Shown: one piece after another, positions 1 to 11,005 of the stretch
Numbering within the stretch: position 1 is the stretch's first letter
Layout: every line of letters begins with the position of its first letter
NCBI GenBank assembly: GCA_032622095.1
Contig: CP136064.1
Coordinates: forward strand, 2,910,280-2,974,279
Length of the DNA stretch: 64,000 bases
Direction of reading: 5' to 3'
DNA from: Siphonodentalium dalli
Lineage: Eukaryota; Mollusca; Scaphopoda; Gadilida; Siphonodentaliidae
The notes under the pieces: generated by a model
Databases searched by the model: none
Seen by the model: the letters and a program-made list of their open reading frames with translations, nothing else
Told to the model about the DNA's origin: nothing
Translations under genes and position numbers: made by a program

Positions 1-191
1 AATTTGTAAAATGTTATCATAATCATATGTATATAATTATATTGGGGAGCTAGTAGTTACGCTCCCCAATATTTACAGGCAAATAAATATATAAAATCTA
101 TTAATTCCACATGTATTAAGAGTTCTCCATTGGGAAGATTACAAGTATTCAGTTCCTTTTCCCACTTTAATGTGAAATCAGACGTACAATA

Positions 192-704
192 AATGAAAGT
201 GTCAAGACACTGTAGCTCAACTTGGAAAGTGAATAATTTCATGTGTTACAGTCCATGGAGTGATTAGGAATGTGGAAAGTTGAAAGGCCTCATTATGCAA
301 AGAGTAAAATCCAATATGGCCACTGGCAGCCATGTTTTTTTGACGAATGACCCCGAAAAGACTCGTTCCCATTGTTAACATACACCACAAATTTCATGAT
401 GATCCGACGAAAGATACCACCTGTTGCCAATGGATTTAGTCATGCAAAGAGTAAAATCCAAGATGGCTGTTTTTTTTTTGGCCGAATGACCCCAAAATGA
501 CTCGTTCTCATCTACATGTCAATGTCAACATCCATGACAAATCTCATTGTGATCTGACCAAAGATACGACCTGTTGCCAATGGATTTAGTCATGCAAAGA
601 GTAAAATCCAAGATGGCTACTGGTGTTTTTTTGGCCGAACGACCCCAAAATGACTCGTTCCAATCTACATGTCAATATTAACATCCATGACAAATTTCAT
701 GATG
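192..704 (-). repeat. Tandem-core repeat family A, minus-oriented partial copy
   Basis: About 2.5 monomers of roughly 150 bp, each with 'catgcaaagagtaaaatcca', a poly-T stretch, 'gaccccaaaatgactcgttc' and 'catgacaaat', form the reverse complement of the long array at 56.35-58.2 kb. On its left the array runs into a unique segment (192-300) that also flanks the large array at 58240-58346, so this is the same element in the opposite orientation. Sequence similarity ends abruptly at 704 (truncation). No coding potential is seen. Confidence 0.8.
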
Positions 705-1460
705 ATGAGATGTTCATAAGTTATAGCCTATTATATTACATGTCATGTGTATTTATTGTTGTCCGTGTTGTTGTTACATCAAATAAAAATCTATAAAGAA
801 CAACCCAGTTAAACAAACATCTCATAATCCCCTCACACCTCCTAATTAGCCACTAATTACCGTTAATTAATTTTAGGGGGCGGCTTGTCCGGGGGCCGGT
901 TGTCTCGGATTGCAAGGGGCGGGTTGACTCGGGGGCGGTTAGTCACGGACTCTAACAAAATTTACCTATGAATAAATTGTACCACCATTTCTACCTGTTC
1001 ACTGACATATATTTTTCTATTCCCATATATGCAGACCCATGGACTAATTTTTTGGCAGATCACCTACTTTAACTATCTATTTCCCTTTTAAAACATGATT
1101 GTGCATCTTTTATGTAAACTGTAAGCCCCTTTAAGTCACGTGCATTGACTTTTATAAATTCCCCTTTTGACTGCAAGAATAATATTTTAAGAGCGATTTT
1201 TTTAAACCACACAGTTGGCCTCTTTTTTTATTATCATCCACGGTGAATGCGCGCGCTCACGTGGCCGTTTCGTTTCAAAGCAGACGCCCTTTCTAAGTTT
1301 AACCTTCAACTAATTCCCGATGATTTCTCTTATAATTGTTATTCTCACGTGAGTGCACCTTTTATTAAAAATTATTTATCAGTCGTGTATATTTTGATGT
1401 TGTTGTAATCTATAATCTATAAAGAACAACCCATAATAATATCGTTCTTATAGTTATACG
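705..1460. other. Unassigned AT-rich stretch with a GC-rich patch
   Basis: No gene is seen. Positions 868-950 are a G-rich patch with repeated 'gggggcgg' and 'ggggcggg' runs that stands out in AT-rich surroundings. The 19-mer 'atctataaagaacaaccca' occurs twice (about 790 and 1416), showing a short dispersed repeat. Confidence 0.4.
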
Positions 1461-1655
1461 GGTCCTACTAAACAACGAACACAAACGAATATAAACGAAC
1501 ACACTTACACAGGTCCAAAAAGCGGAGTAGAAGGGTGAAATTTGGTTTGTGTGTGCGCGTGGGTCCATTCTATGTGTATGTGGTGTTATTTCCAACTTTG
1601 ATGATTTATTTTTTGAGTTATTAGCATTATTTGAATACAAAACTACGAAACAACT
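1461..1655 (+). repeat. Arm of a MULE-like foldback family (cgaacacaaa motif)
   Basis: Begins GGTCCTACTAAAC, followed by short cgaacacaaa-type repeats, then 'ggtccaaaaagcgg' and 'gggtgaaatttgg', ending 'cattatttgaa'. A closely similar copy lies in opposite orientation at 14886-15069, and the same terminal motif starts the element at 11801. The arrangement (short cgaaca repeats, then gtccaaa, then gaaattt) matches the better-defined element at 43259-45076. No exact TSD was found around this arm, so its partner is uncertain. Confidence 0.6.
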
Positions 1656-1997
1656 AGGTCAACATGACCGCTTTCGCAGATTGCTGCTTTCAGCGGTCAA
1701 GTCGCTCTGTATAGTATAGTCTATAGATTTACTGGGTGTTTGCAATTAGGGACATAGTCATAGAGAATAGTTTCCCAACTTTAATAAGTGAATAACATTG
1801 TAAACAAGAATATTTCATCACAGTGAGTGATAACTTGTACACATTACTCATTAGCTCATTGTATTAATAATTAAAAGATTGCCGACCGAAGCGAGAAAAT
1901 CAAAGACAGCCACCATTTTAGTAACAAGAAAACCATAGTCAGAAATGGTAACGCCACCAAGATCATATTATTAGCCATAAATATAAATCATAATATA

Positions 1998-2050
1998 AAA
2001 TATATTGGTTACATGAATGGACAGCCTCCGAATTCCGTTAAGACAAGTAA
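1998..2050 (+). repeat. Short dispersed repeat, second copy at 11098-11150
   Basis: 'aatataaaatatattggtt' followed by gaatg and gaattccgtta recurs in the same orientation at about 11098. The two copies bracket the block holding the foldback, LINE and hAT elements. They are diverged over about 50 bp. Confidence 0.5.
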
Positions 2051-2281
2051 TTCTTCAAATTATTACAATGAACTACGGCTTATAAATTACTGCAGGTTTC
2101 TCATTCGCCACACCAGAATGCTTCTAAATGCGGATCAAAGCTAAGAGTGCATGGCACAGCCATTGTTCATAGACATTTTACAGATAGCGAGAATGATGCA
2201 TGCTGGGAACGAAAGTATCCACAGAAAAGCCATGTGCTTACGGCCGCATGCGTTTATTAGGGACATGACAATCTGCGGAAT

Positions 2282-2686
2282 GGGATGGAATATGGAATAG
2301 AACGACAATCTGCGGAACAGAATTTCAAATTGCGTGGAACGGCCGATATCTCGAGGAATACAGGGCGTAGGGCGCTCATGTTGGTGTCTAACGAAAGGCC
2401 CACATTCGCCCTATCCACACATATTAACCCCGCCACTGACCGGACACCAGAAGTTACATTATTTGATCGAAAACTGACCTAACATGGGGTGAAATTTGGG
2501 ATATCATGGCAATCTGCGGAACAGAATTTCAAATTGCGTGGAACGGCCGATATCTCGAGGAATACAGGGCGTAGGGCGCTCATTTTGGTGTCTAACGAAA
2601 GGCCGATATTCGCCCTATCCACACATATTAACCCCGCCACTGAACGGACACCGGAAGTTGCATTATTCGGTCGAAAACTGACCTAA
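2282..2686 (+). repeat. Two tandem ~204 bp units in the left foldback arm
   Basis: Two adjacent copies share 'ggaacggccgatatctcgag' and 'cacatattaaccccgccac'. Each has an open frame of 65 codons with similar translations, and the same frames recur in the right arm (3930-4331). The frame is probably a by-product of repeat conservation, because no start context or known domain is seen. Confidence 0.8.
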
Positions 2687-2959
2687 CATAAAATGCCACA
2701 AACACGAAAAACTGCGTTCGACATTAATGTTTAGAATTTAGATTTCTCAACGAATACGCTAGCAAACACCAAGTTTTAGGTATCAAATAACGCAGTGGAA
2801 TACTGTGCACTCGTTTTTATCTACAATATGGCTGTTTTAGTGCGAAAACTGTAATAGCGAAACGCAAACAAGCGCCGATAAAACAGCTAAAAATAGACTC
2901 GATGTTTACATTTACACGATCGATTTCAGCTGGTATATTCAATATAATGGGGCGTATAG

Positions 2960-3305
2960 CAGTCCTTCCCACGAGGAAAACACAGCGAGAGCATTTATTT
3001 GCTCCCGTAATTCAGAAGACGGGTGTAATATTGCACCCATACTATAATTGTAAGTTGGGTTTTTCTCAATCAAAAAGTCATTGTGGAATAGACCTATGTC
3101 TAGTTACACTTTAATATGCCATTGTTGAACTGAGATGGTAAAGGATCTAAATAAACCTTCAAATAGTTCACTATTGAACCAACAATGACAGTCTCCATTA
3201 GTCTTTTGAGATACGGGACGGGTGCGAATTTTAGCACCCGTGATTTGAAAATTACGAGTGCGTACGGGTGCGAGTGCAATCACTCCCGTCTCCTGGGAAG
3301 GACTG
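2960..3305. mobile_element. Nested 346 bp TIR element with 6-bp TSD
   Basis: Perfect 12-bp TIR CAGTCCTTCCCA / TGGGAAGGACTG, with GTATAG on both sides (2954-2959 and 3306-3311). The interior has repeated 'gcacccg' and 'cgggtg' inverted motifs and no ORF. It sits in the loop of the 2260-4355 foldback, so it inserted later. The CAG...CTG ends resemble hAT-type termini, but a 6-bp TSD is not the canonical hAT length, so the superfamily is left open. Confidence 0.75.
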
Positions 3306-4412
3306 GTATAGTATATCAAAATGTAGGATTAGACACAGGGAATGTATTTTTTTCCAAATGGGTCCACCACGCGGTGAAATTGTTGCAGAAATTCGCTCCA
3401 AAATATTCGCACTTCAGTTGTGACTAAAAGCCCAGATGCCGGAGCCCGGCGACTAAAAGCCAAGTTACAAAATAGATTAACTGGTTTGAACGCATGAATA
3501 TGTCAATGGTCAGACTGTTGGAAATAATACCCAATTTTTTTTATAGACTTATATAAACACTTACGTGTGAAACTCGAATTTTAATTAAATCCATGATTGT
3601 GTAGTCTCTCGTATATCACGAACACTGCGCGCACACATTTTATTGGAATACATGCCATCTTTGCCTTGTGTTTTGTTTAGTTTAGTTTTTTTGGCGACCA
3701 AAGATGAGATGTGTTCGCACCACACTGTGCTAAGGCCAATGAAATCACTGAATTTCAGATTATCAGCTTAACCGCATTATTTCATTAGTATCTGAAGCAA
3801 ATTAATGAACACCATAAACAATAGAAAATTTGATACCTAAAACTTGGTGTTTGCTAGCGTATTCGTCGAGAAATCTAAATTCTAAACATTAATGTCGAAC
3901 GCAGTTTTTCGTGTTTGTGGCATTTTATGTTAGGTCAGTTTTCGACCGAATAATGCAACTTCCGGTGTCCGTTCAGTGGCGGGGTTAATATGTGTGGATA
4001 GGGCGAATATCGGCCTTTCGTTAGACACCAAAATGAGCGCCCTACGCCCTGTATTCCTCGAGATATCGGCCGTTCCACGCAATTTGAAATTCTGTTCCGC
4101 AGATTGCCATGCTATCCCAAATTTCACCCCATGTTAGGTCAGTTTTCGATCAAATAATGCAACTTCTGGTGTCCGGTCAGTGGCGGGGTTAATATGTGTG
4201 GATAGAGCGAATGTGGGCCTTTCGTTAGACACCAACATGAGCGCCCTACGCCCTGTATTCCTCGAGATATCGGCCGTTCCACGCAATTTGAAATTCTGTT
4301 CCGCAGATTGTCGTTCTATTCCATATTCCATCCCATTCCGCAGATTGTCATGTCCCGTTTATTATAGGGGATTTATGGTGGGCCTATAAAACTAATTTGA
4401 TTTACCTTTGAT

Positions 4413-7345
4413 TTACCTTTGATCTTCAGCCTGTGTTAAGCTTTCGCTTGTAATGGCTACTTGTCTTCTTGAGCTCACTTTATTTTTGTTTGCGCAATTA
4501 TAGAAATTAAAATTAAATTTATTTTCTTTTCCTCTCCAGCTATCGTTGAGATATGACTTGAATTGATCTAGGGAGATTGCTGTCACACATAGATCTGTCA
4601 GGTTGTTCCAGTTTGTCGTACTCCTGGCAACGAAGTTGTTCTTGGCTAAGTTGGTGTTGTATCGCTTCTTATATATTTTGCTTGGGTGTCCTCTCGTTCT
4701 GCTATCCTTGGGTTTTTCCAATGTCTTTGTCAGCCGTACTTTGTCTATGTTGTTTTGTATTTTATATAGCTGGGTCATGTCGCTCCTTTCTCTTCTGTAT
4801 TCCAGAGTTGGTATACCAAGATGTTTTATTCTCTCTTCGTAAGGTTTATCTTTGATCTTCTTCACCAGCTTTGTGGCTCTTCTTTGTACGCTTTCTATAG
4901 CTATTTTGTCCTTTCTTAAGTGTGGGTTCCAGATTGATGAGCCATATTCTAGGGTGGGTCTGACATAAGATTTATATAGGATCTTGAACATGTCTTCATC
5001 CATATGTTGGAAAGTTCTCCTCATGATTCCTAACTTCTGGTTTGCTTTGTTTACGATTGTGGAGACATGTGTGTTGAATTTCATATTCTTGTCGAAGGTT
5101 ACTCCAATATCCTTTTCTTCTTCAGCTACCATTATCGTGTGGATTGATCCATTCTCTGATATTGTATATTGATGCTGTTTATTATTATTCCCAAGATGCA
5201 TTACTTTGCATTTATCTGCATTGAAGCGAAGTAGCCATCTGTCAGACCAGCTAGACAGTGTATCTAGGTCTTTTTGAAGATTCTGGCAGTCATCCTCTGA
5301 TGTTATGCTTTTATATACTTTGGCCCGTATCATCCGCAAAGATTTTTATGTTATTGTCTATTCCCTCTGTGATATCATTTATGAAGATCAGAAACAGCGT
5401 TGGACCCAGGACAGACCCTTGTGGAATTCCGCTGGTAACTTTTCTAGCACTTGATGGTTGTCCTCCTGTTTTGACTGTTTGCATACGGTTAGTTAAAAAC
5501 GCTGTTATCCACTCTTTGATGTTTCCACTGATTCCGTAGCTGTTGATTTTGTTTAGCAGGCGTTTGTGTGGTACCGTATCGAATGCCTTCCTGAAGTCCA
5601 GGTATACTGCATCTATTTCTTTTCCTTCATTGAGAGCCTCGTACCAGTCTTCTTGAACTTCTAGGAGTTGGGTCACGCATGAGTGTTGAGCTCTGAAGCC
5701 GTGTTGTTCTTCTGTGAATAGATTGTTTGATTCCATGTGCTCCATTATCTTGTCTCGGATGATGCTCTCCAGTATCTTACATATTACACTTGTCAGGCTT
5801 ACTGGTCGATAGTTGCCTGGGGAACATTTTCTTCCTTTCTTGTATATGGGAACTACTGATGCATTCTTCCATCCTTGAGGGAGTACCCCTTCTTCTATGG
5901 ATTTATTGTACAGCATGCATAAGGGTGTACTAAGACATGATGCAGTCGCCTTTAGAAACGCAGGATGGAGTTGATCCTCCCCGGGTGATTTCGTTGAATC
6001 CAATGCGAGCAGTTTTTTCATAACTTGTTCCGGTGTCACTACTAGGTTTTTTAGCTCGTCGGAGAATTCTCGATCATCAAGTTCCGGGATATGCCTCATC
6101 ATCTTCCTTTGTAAAGACGCTGCAGAAGAATGCATTAAATATCTCAGCCTTGTCTTTGTTGTCTCTAATGATGTTCCCATCTTTATCTTCTATGTCAGCT
6201 ATCCCTTCTTTGATCTTTGTATTTTGATTGACATAATTCCAGAAAGATTTTGAGTCTTTCTTGAAGTTAGCGGCAAGCTTCATTTCAAAGTCCTTGTGGG
6301 CTTGTCTGGTCGCTTTGGTGGCTAGATTGCGTGCAGCCACATATGATTTGAATGTCTTGTCTGATTTATTGTGGATATATTTCTTCCAGTATTTTTGTTT
6401 TTCTTTGACGGCATTCAGCGCCTCTTTTGTCATCCACACTTTCTTCTTTTTCTTAATTTTCCCTGTCTTTGTAAGAGGAACTGTCTTGTCTCTAATGGTT
6501 AATATGTTCCTTGATATGTATTCCCATGTTTCCTCTACTGACATCATATTCATTGCCGTCCAGTCCAAATCTGTAAGTAGATTGTTCGCTTGATCATAAT
6601 CCGCTTTATTGTATAGATGTCTTTCCCCTATATTCTCCACTGTGTCTACGTAGCATGTCAGAGCGAAACTCAAAGTTAGATGATCACTTTTTCCAATTGG
6701 TGGGAGATAGTTGATGTCTTCAATCATTTGTTCTTCATTGGTGAATATTAAATCCAGTATATTGGAGGTTTGTCCCTGTCTGTGTCTTGTTGGCTTTCTT
6801 ACGCTTTGATGCAGCAGTGTGTCATTTGTTCCCTCCAAAAATTTGTATACTTCTGAATCCACACCGTTTGTTGTGCTTCTGTTCTCCAGTTGATTTCTTT
6901 GAAATTAAAGTCTCCAGCTATTATTTTGTGGGAATATCTTCTATCCGCCATTTCCTTCATTTGCTTGATAACTGCCTTGTTATTTTCTTCAGAACTGTGT
7001 GGGCTCCTATAAATTCCTCCAATAAGTAATTGATCTCTGTTTCTCAGTTTTATCAGGCACCATATTGATTCATCACATTTTGTTTTTGGTTCTATGAGGT
7101 TCGCTTTAAGATCTGGGTGGGTATAGATTGCTATGCCACGTCCTTTTTCTAGAGGAGTGTGTATCATGTCAAATCCATCCATCTTGAATTCAATCATTTG
7201 TAGATGCGATACATTCTTAGGCTTGGTTTCTGTTAAAATCATTATGTCTGGTTTTTCAGATCAACCAGTGCTTCTAATTCTTCTTTCTTGTTTAAAAGAG
7301 AATCCACGTTAGTGTATAAAATTTCCAGTTTGTTCCTGGTGAGCT
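4413..7345 (-). pseudogene. CR1-like ORF2: endonuclease plus reverse transcriptase, frameshifted
   Basis: Translation recovers the order of a LINE ORF2 in pieces. The endonuclease starts with LEILYTNVDSLLNK (about 7340-7243), then ILTETK, GRGIAIYTH, GGIYRSP and IAGDFN (7242-6799), then LDLIFTN and GKSDH (6862-6740). The reverse transcriptase (6180-5311) shows KSPGEDQLHPAFLK, VPIYKKG, NYRPVSLT, AVYLDFRKAFDTVPH, GIPQGSVLGP and the catalytic FADD. The thumb and C-terminal part continues in another frame (5339-4413) with WLLRFNADKCKVMHLG and SYVRPTLEYGS. Breaks lie near 7250, 6860, 6130 and 5330; the last directly follows FADD. The protein would nick DNA and copy the element RNA, but no continuous frame exists here. 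Confidence 0.85.
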
Positions 7346-7389
7346 TCTTTTGTACATTTAAAATCTTCTTTGCTCGGTTAAAATCTTTA

Positions 7390-8307
7390 TTAGGAGGGGG
7401 TATCTCCGTCGTTTTCTTGCTTTTTGACTATCTGTCCATTTCTGATGGCATAGAGATTTTCATCTTTGTTTCTCTCCTTTAATTCTTCTCTTAGAGCCTT
7501 TTTTGTTGTTCTCTGCTCTTCAGTCTGGTCTCGCTGAATAATTATGTTATTCATTGTTGTGTCTTTGCCTCCTTCAATTTATGGGCTCCTTGTAGTAGCT
7601 TCTTCACCTGTGATCTCTCTTCAAAGATGCCATTTTAATGGTGGCATCTTATTTGCTTCACTAGCACGTCCAGTCTATACAAGTTTTTGATAGCTGGTTG
7701 GGTTTTCGATGTTGCTGTCTGGAAGATCTTAGATACCAATTCCATGTCTGCTTTCTTTCTTATACTTGGGTCTTTATCTGTGGACAGAGGTGCATTGAAT
7801 ATACATATGTTGTTCGCCCTAGCTCTTCGTTCCTCCATTTCTTTAAATCTCTCATCAAATTTCACTTGGAAGGATTTTTCTATTTCCTGTGAAATGTCTT
7901 CAACAATTTTTTCTCTGAGGGTGTCCACCTTCTCACTGACCTTGTTGCCAATGTTTTCTTCTATGTCTTTGACCTGTTTTTCTATCCTTTGTCAAAGTGG
8001 TGTTCATTTCTTTTAATGTTGGTAATGAACTTTCATCCACCCGGCACACCCACTTGAAATTAGTTGGGGCTGCTGCTCCAAGATTGCTGTATTTCACTAT
8101 CATGTCGTATAGATCTTTTGGAACATTTGCACAGCTTAGGCATACCCAATTTTCACATGTGTCGCATATCAGTCCATCAGCGTCTTCTGGAAATGATTTC
8201 CTGCAGTAAGGACATTCTCCATCCATTTTCTGTTTTTCAGTACTTTTATTGAGTCCTTTTCCTCTTCCCTTCCCTTTTTTGTCATCAGGTTTTTCTTTTG
8301 GCGGCAT
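7390..8307 (-). pseudogene. CR1-like ORF1 with PHD-type zinc finger, frameshifted
   Basis: The first ATG of the frame is at 8307 (MPPKEKPDDKKGKG, a basic N-terminus). A Cys/His-rich PHD-like segment follows: CPYCRKSF, then LICDTCENWVCLSCANV. After a frameshift near 7985 the frame reads a coiled-coil-like stretch (VDTLREKIVEDISQEIEKSF) and RANNICIFNAPLS. A stop lies at about 7635. A later frame (about 7550-7390) gives a C-terminus with RDQTEEQRTTKKAL and ENLYAIRNGQIV, ending at TAA 7392-7390. The order zinc finger, coiled coil, basic tail fits ORF1 RNA-binding proteins of the CR1 group. Non-functional as it stands. Confidence 0.75.
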
Positions 8308-8317
8308 CCTTTTGAGT

Positions 8318-8459
8318 AGTGAGACCGTACTCACACACTCTTTATTTTGTCTTTCTCGTACTGTTAATTATATGAGGGCAGTGAGACCGTACTCACACGC
8401 TCTTCAGTTTACTTCCTCGTTTGTTTTTTTTAGCGAGGGCAGTGAGACCGTACTCACAC
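8318..8459 (-). repeat. Three ~61 bp units at the LINE 5' end
   Basis: 'agtgagaccgtactcacac' occurs at 8318-8336, 8380-8398 and 8441-8459, a spacing of 61-62 bp, with 'gagggc' before the last two. Each core is an imperfect palindrome (gtgag / ctcac arms around accgta). They lie just upstream of ORF1 on the minus strand, where tandem promoter monomers occur in some LINEs; that role is an inference. Confidence 0.7.
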
Positions 8460-8464
8460 TTCCC

Positions 8465-9068
8465 TTAATAATTAGCAGTTTTGAGTATTCGTTTGAACCA
8501 CACTTTCGCAAGTAGGTCGTCTGGATGTATTCCGTCCAAGTATAAGTTGAAATTGTAACTATATTTCTTGTCTCGGTTCCGGAGTATGTCGTAGTTGAAG
8601 ATTGGGCTGGGTTTGTCTGTTCCGTGGTTGAAGGATTTTATCCAGTCATTTATACTGTGGATTCTTCGATCTGCTTCTTGGTCATCCGGAATGAATTCTT
8701 TCCAATTTGGATGTCCTCTTTCTTTGTTCCAGTTTCGTATTGAAATTGGTGGAATTTCCAGGAAGTAGACTCTAATGTTCTTTGTTCTTCTGAATTTCTC
8801 TGAATATTCTTTAAATGTTGTTAGAATGTTTTCAACTGCTTTCTCTGTGGTACTATGTCTCAAAAATATATATGCTCCTTTCTTGATTGTGATGTCACAG
8901 GTCCCCAACCAGATGAATAGTTCTATTTCTTCATGACTGTTGCGGTATTTGTCTAATACATAGTCATGTATTCTCCCGAGTTGCTCTCTTGTCGTTGTCC
9001 CACTTGTACACCACCAGTTGAGATTTGAACCTGCGTCCGCGGTTAATTATAACTTTGTTATCTGTCAT
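8465..9068 (-). pseudogene. SGNH-hydrolase (esterase)-like ORF
   Basis: The main frame (from about 9035 down to 8465) reads ADAGSNLNWW, then REQLGRIHDYVLDKY, IELFIWLGTCDIT, VYFLEIPPISIRNWN and finally YLDGIHPDDLLAKVWFKRI. WLGTCD sits where SGNH hydrolases have the block III GxND motif, with Cys in place of Asn. LDGIHP matches block V (DxxH), which supplies the catalytic Asp and His. An ATG at 9068 opens MTDNKVIINR but needs a frameshift to join the main frame, so the copy is probably dead. Esterase domains are known in CR1-like ORF1 proteins, and this ORF lies directly 5' of the PHD-bearing LINE on the same strand. It may belong to that element or to a separate one. Confidence 0.6.
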
Positions 9069-9182
9069 AGTTTATGCGTGAAATTTTAAACATATATACC
9101 ATGGACATATACCCCTTCCAGAATGTTGAAAAACATTTTCAGTTGCTCATCGTATTTTTATAGACGAAATAGTCCGAAATTT

Positions 9183-11005
9183 CAGAAAATTGCGCTAACT
9201 GCTCAATGTTTTAATGTGTTACAAAACGTCTGATAAAAATAGTTCTATCGGGAATATTCACACCATTTTTTTTCAGAGAACATAGAGTAAACATAGTCCT
9301 ATCGGGATATCGTAAAGGAGATTAATTAAAACCCTCAGACTGCCGAAACTGACGACATTAAATTCGCTTTTTCGTGTCCCACGGAAATGAAACTTGTCTG
9401 TCCATTGATCACGTTATTTATTTGACATAGTATTTTTTTTCTGTTGTATTTGAACACTTGTTGCACGTGCAGGCTGCACGATCATAATAACTTCAACCGA
9501 TAAGCGCCGACTGATAGAGATGGGCGGTATTGAAATTTCAAGCTCGGTATCGGTATCGGTAAATTTTCGTCGATTTACCGCGGTATCGGTACGGTAATCG
9601 GTATTGCTATTAAATTACAAAACCAGAGCAGATATTCCCGGTAAATTGCGGTAATTCAAGTTTTTAACTGAACAATATGCATGTATATATGCCCACGGAT
9701 TTACTACATTCGTGACAACAGCTAAATGAGGCAACACAATGACCTACACAATTATTCAATTAAGTGATATTCACACATCTGTTTGATGATTTACAAGCAC
9801 GCCGTCGCATCCCTTTTGAAAAGAATAAGAGATTGCATCATTGCATGGCTACACTATCTAACGTGTCAATTTCGTAACATTTTCGCGAGTGAATAGAATT
9901 GTGAGTAGTAATCAGTGAGCACAATTCACAACTCCCTATAAATAGCCGCAACGCGAAATAATTCTTAGAATTTAATCAATTGATGGATCTGTTCTATTTT
10001 TAGAAAGTGAAAGTAGATTATGATTCACTGTACAAATGAAATCGGACCTTAATATTTCTGTTAATGCCGCTTGCATTGTGGTGTCTTTGAAGTCGCCAAA
10101 GCCACGTGCTATACGGACTGCCACCGCCTGGGCATTACACAGTGACAGGCAGTGTGTCATTGACGACGTTACAATGTAACAATACGTTACATCACAGCTT
10201 CTTTGATACACTGTGTATCTATTCTAACAACTGCATTGATTGTTAGGCCCGTAACTAGGTCAACCATCTGTGAGTGTGTATTCCTTTTGCTCGCTCAATG
10301 TCTGTCAAACTGATAACAGGTCACCGACACGGTCAGCTGAGTTCTTATCAAGTGGCTGCTTTTTACCAGTCGGGTTCTTTGTGATGGTCTGATGGATTTG
10401 TATAATTCTGAGATTAATTTTAATTAAAGTACCAAATCAAAACTGTTTACTGAGAAACTTTACTCAATACGAAGACACACAAGTTGGCAACACATGAATA
10501 ATTTCAATACCGAAAAGTCGGTATGTTTAGTTTTGATTCGGTACGGTAAATCGGTATTACGCTGATACCGATACCGCACGGTAAATACCGAGTACCGCCC
10601 ATCTCTACCGACTGATACCCGCGCAACAGTTTGTCTCAAATAATTTGTTATCAAAACGCAGGTTTATGGCCGCGGACATAAGCCGATTAAGTGTAATGTC
10701 ATTTATCCATGAACTTGACTGAAAAATTGTGATTCTATCACCATTAGCCACGAAAATGGGACCTCTAAACAGGCAAGTTTTATTTTCGGGGACACGAACA
10801 AGCGAATTTATTGTCGGCAGTTTCGGCAGTCTGAGGGTTAATTAATCCCGAATTAAACGGAACTACTTTACGATAGTTCCGACTATGTTTACTCTATGCA
10901 TGTTCTCTGAAAAAATAGTGTGAATATTCCAGATAGAACTCTTTTTATCAGACGTTGTGTAACACCTTAAAACATTGAGCAGTTATAGCGCAAACCGAAA
11001 TGTGT
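9183..11005. mobile_element. Inverted-repeat element with ~220 bp arms, split by a hAT insertion
   Basis: Left arm 9183-9400 ('actgctcaatgtttta', 'agagtaaacatagt', 'ccctcagactgccgaaactg') is matched in reverse complement by 10770-11005. The arms are diverged by point changes and small indels. No TSD or ORF could be seen. The 9515-10607 hAT element sits between the arms, so the outer element is older. Superfamily unknown. Confidence 0.65.
9515..10607. mobile_element. Non-autonomous hAT element, 1093 bp, perfect 8-bp TSD
   Basis: TIR TAGAGATGGGCGGTA at 9515, with its reverse complement TACCGCCCATCTCTA ending at 10607. The target CCGACTGA is duplicated exactly at 9507-9514 and 10608-10615. Subterminal (CGGTAT)-type repeats line both ends. 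The 8-bp TSD and this TIR type define the hAT superfamily. There is no transposase frame inside, so it would depend on an enzyme made elsewhere. Confidence 0.92.

Larger units (their letters stand above)
2260..4355. mobile_element. Foldback DNA transposon with ~530 bp inverted arms and 9-bp flanking repeat (MULE-like)
   Basis: The left arm (2260-2787) is the near-exact reverse complement of the right arm (3828-4356); the ends read GGGACATGACAATC and its complement. The 9-mer CGTTTATTA lies at 2251-2259 and 4356-4364; 8 bp of it would be the TSD if the outermost C/G pair belongs to the TIR. Each arm carries two tandem ~204 bp units ('ctgcggaacag' at 2313 and 2517, mirrored on the right). The ~1 kb loop has no transposase. 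Long arms, GG ends and a 9-bp TSD are typical of Mutator-like elements; the assignment is an inference because no enzyme is present. Confidence 0.8.
4385..8460 (-). mobile_element. CR1-like non-LTR retrotransposon (LINE), near full length but decayed
   Basis: On the minus strand from 5' to 3': three ~61 bp units, ORF1 with a PHD-type zinc finger, and ORF2 with an endonuclease and a reverse transcriptase. The 3' tail (minus strand) ends in a short repeat, 'aaatcaaaggt' in two to three iterations, rather than poly(A); CR1/L2-group LINEs end in microsatellite-like tails. PHD and esterase domains are known from CR1-like ORF1 proteins. Several frameshifts and stops disrupt both ORFs, so this copy is inactive. 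The 3' end lies about 20 bp from the 2260-4355 foldback. No TSD was seen. Confidence 0.85.

Noticed and set aside
2282-4331. Four similar 65-codon ORFs in the foldback arms
   Set aside because: Their similarity follows from arm and tandem duplication; no start context or known motif.
4180-5539. Plus-strand ORFs across the LINE
   Set aside because: They are shadows of the minus-strand reverse transcriptase frames.
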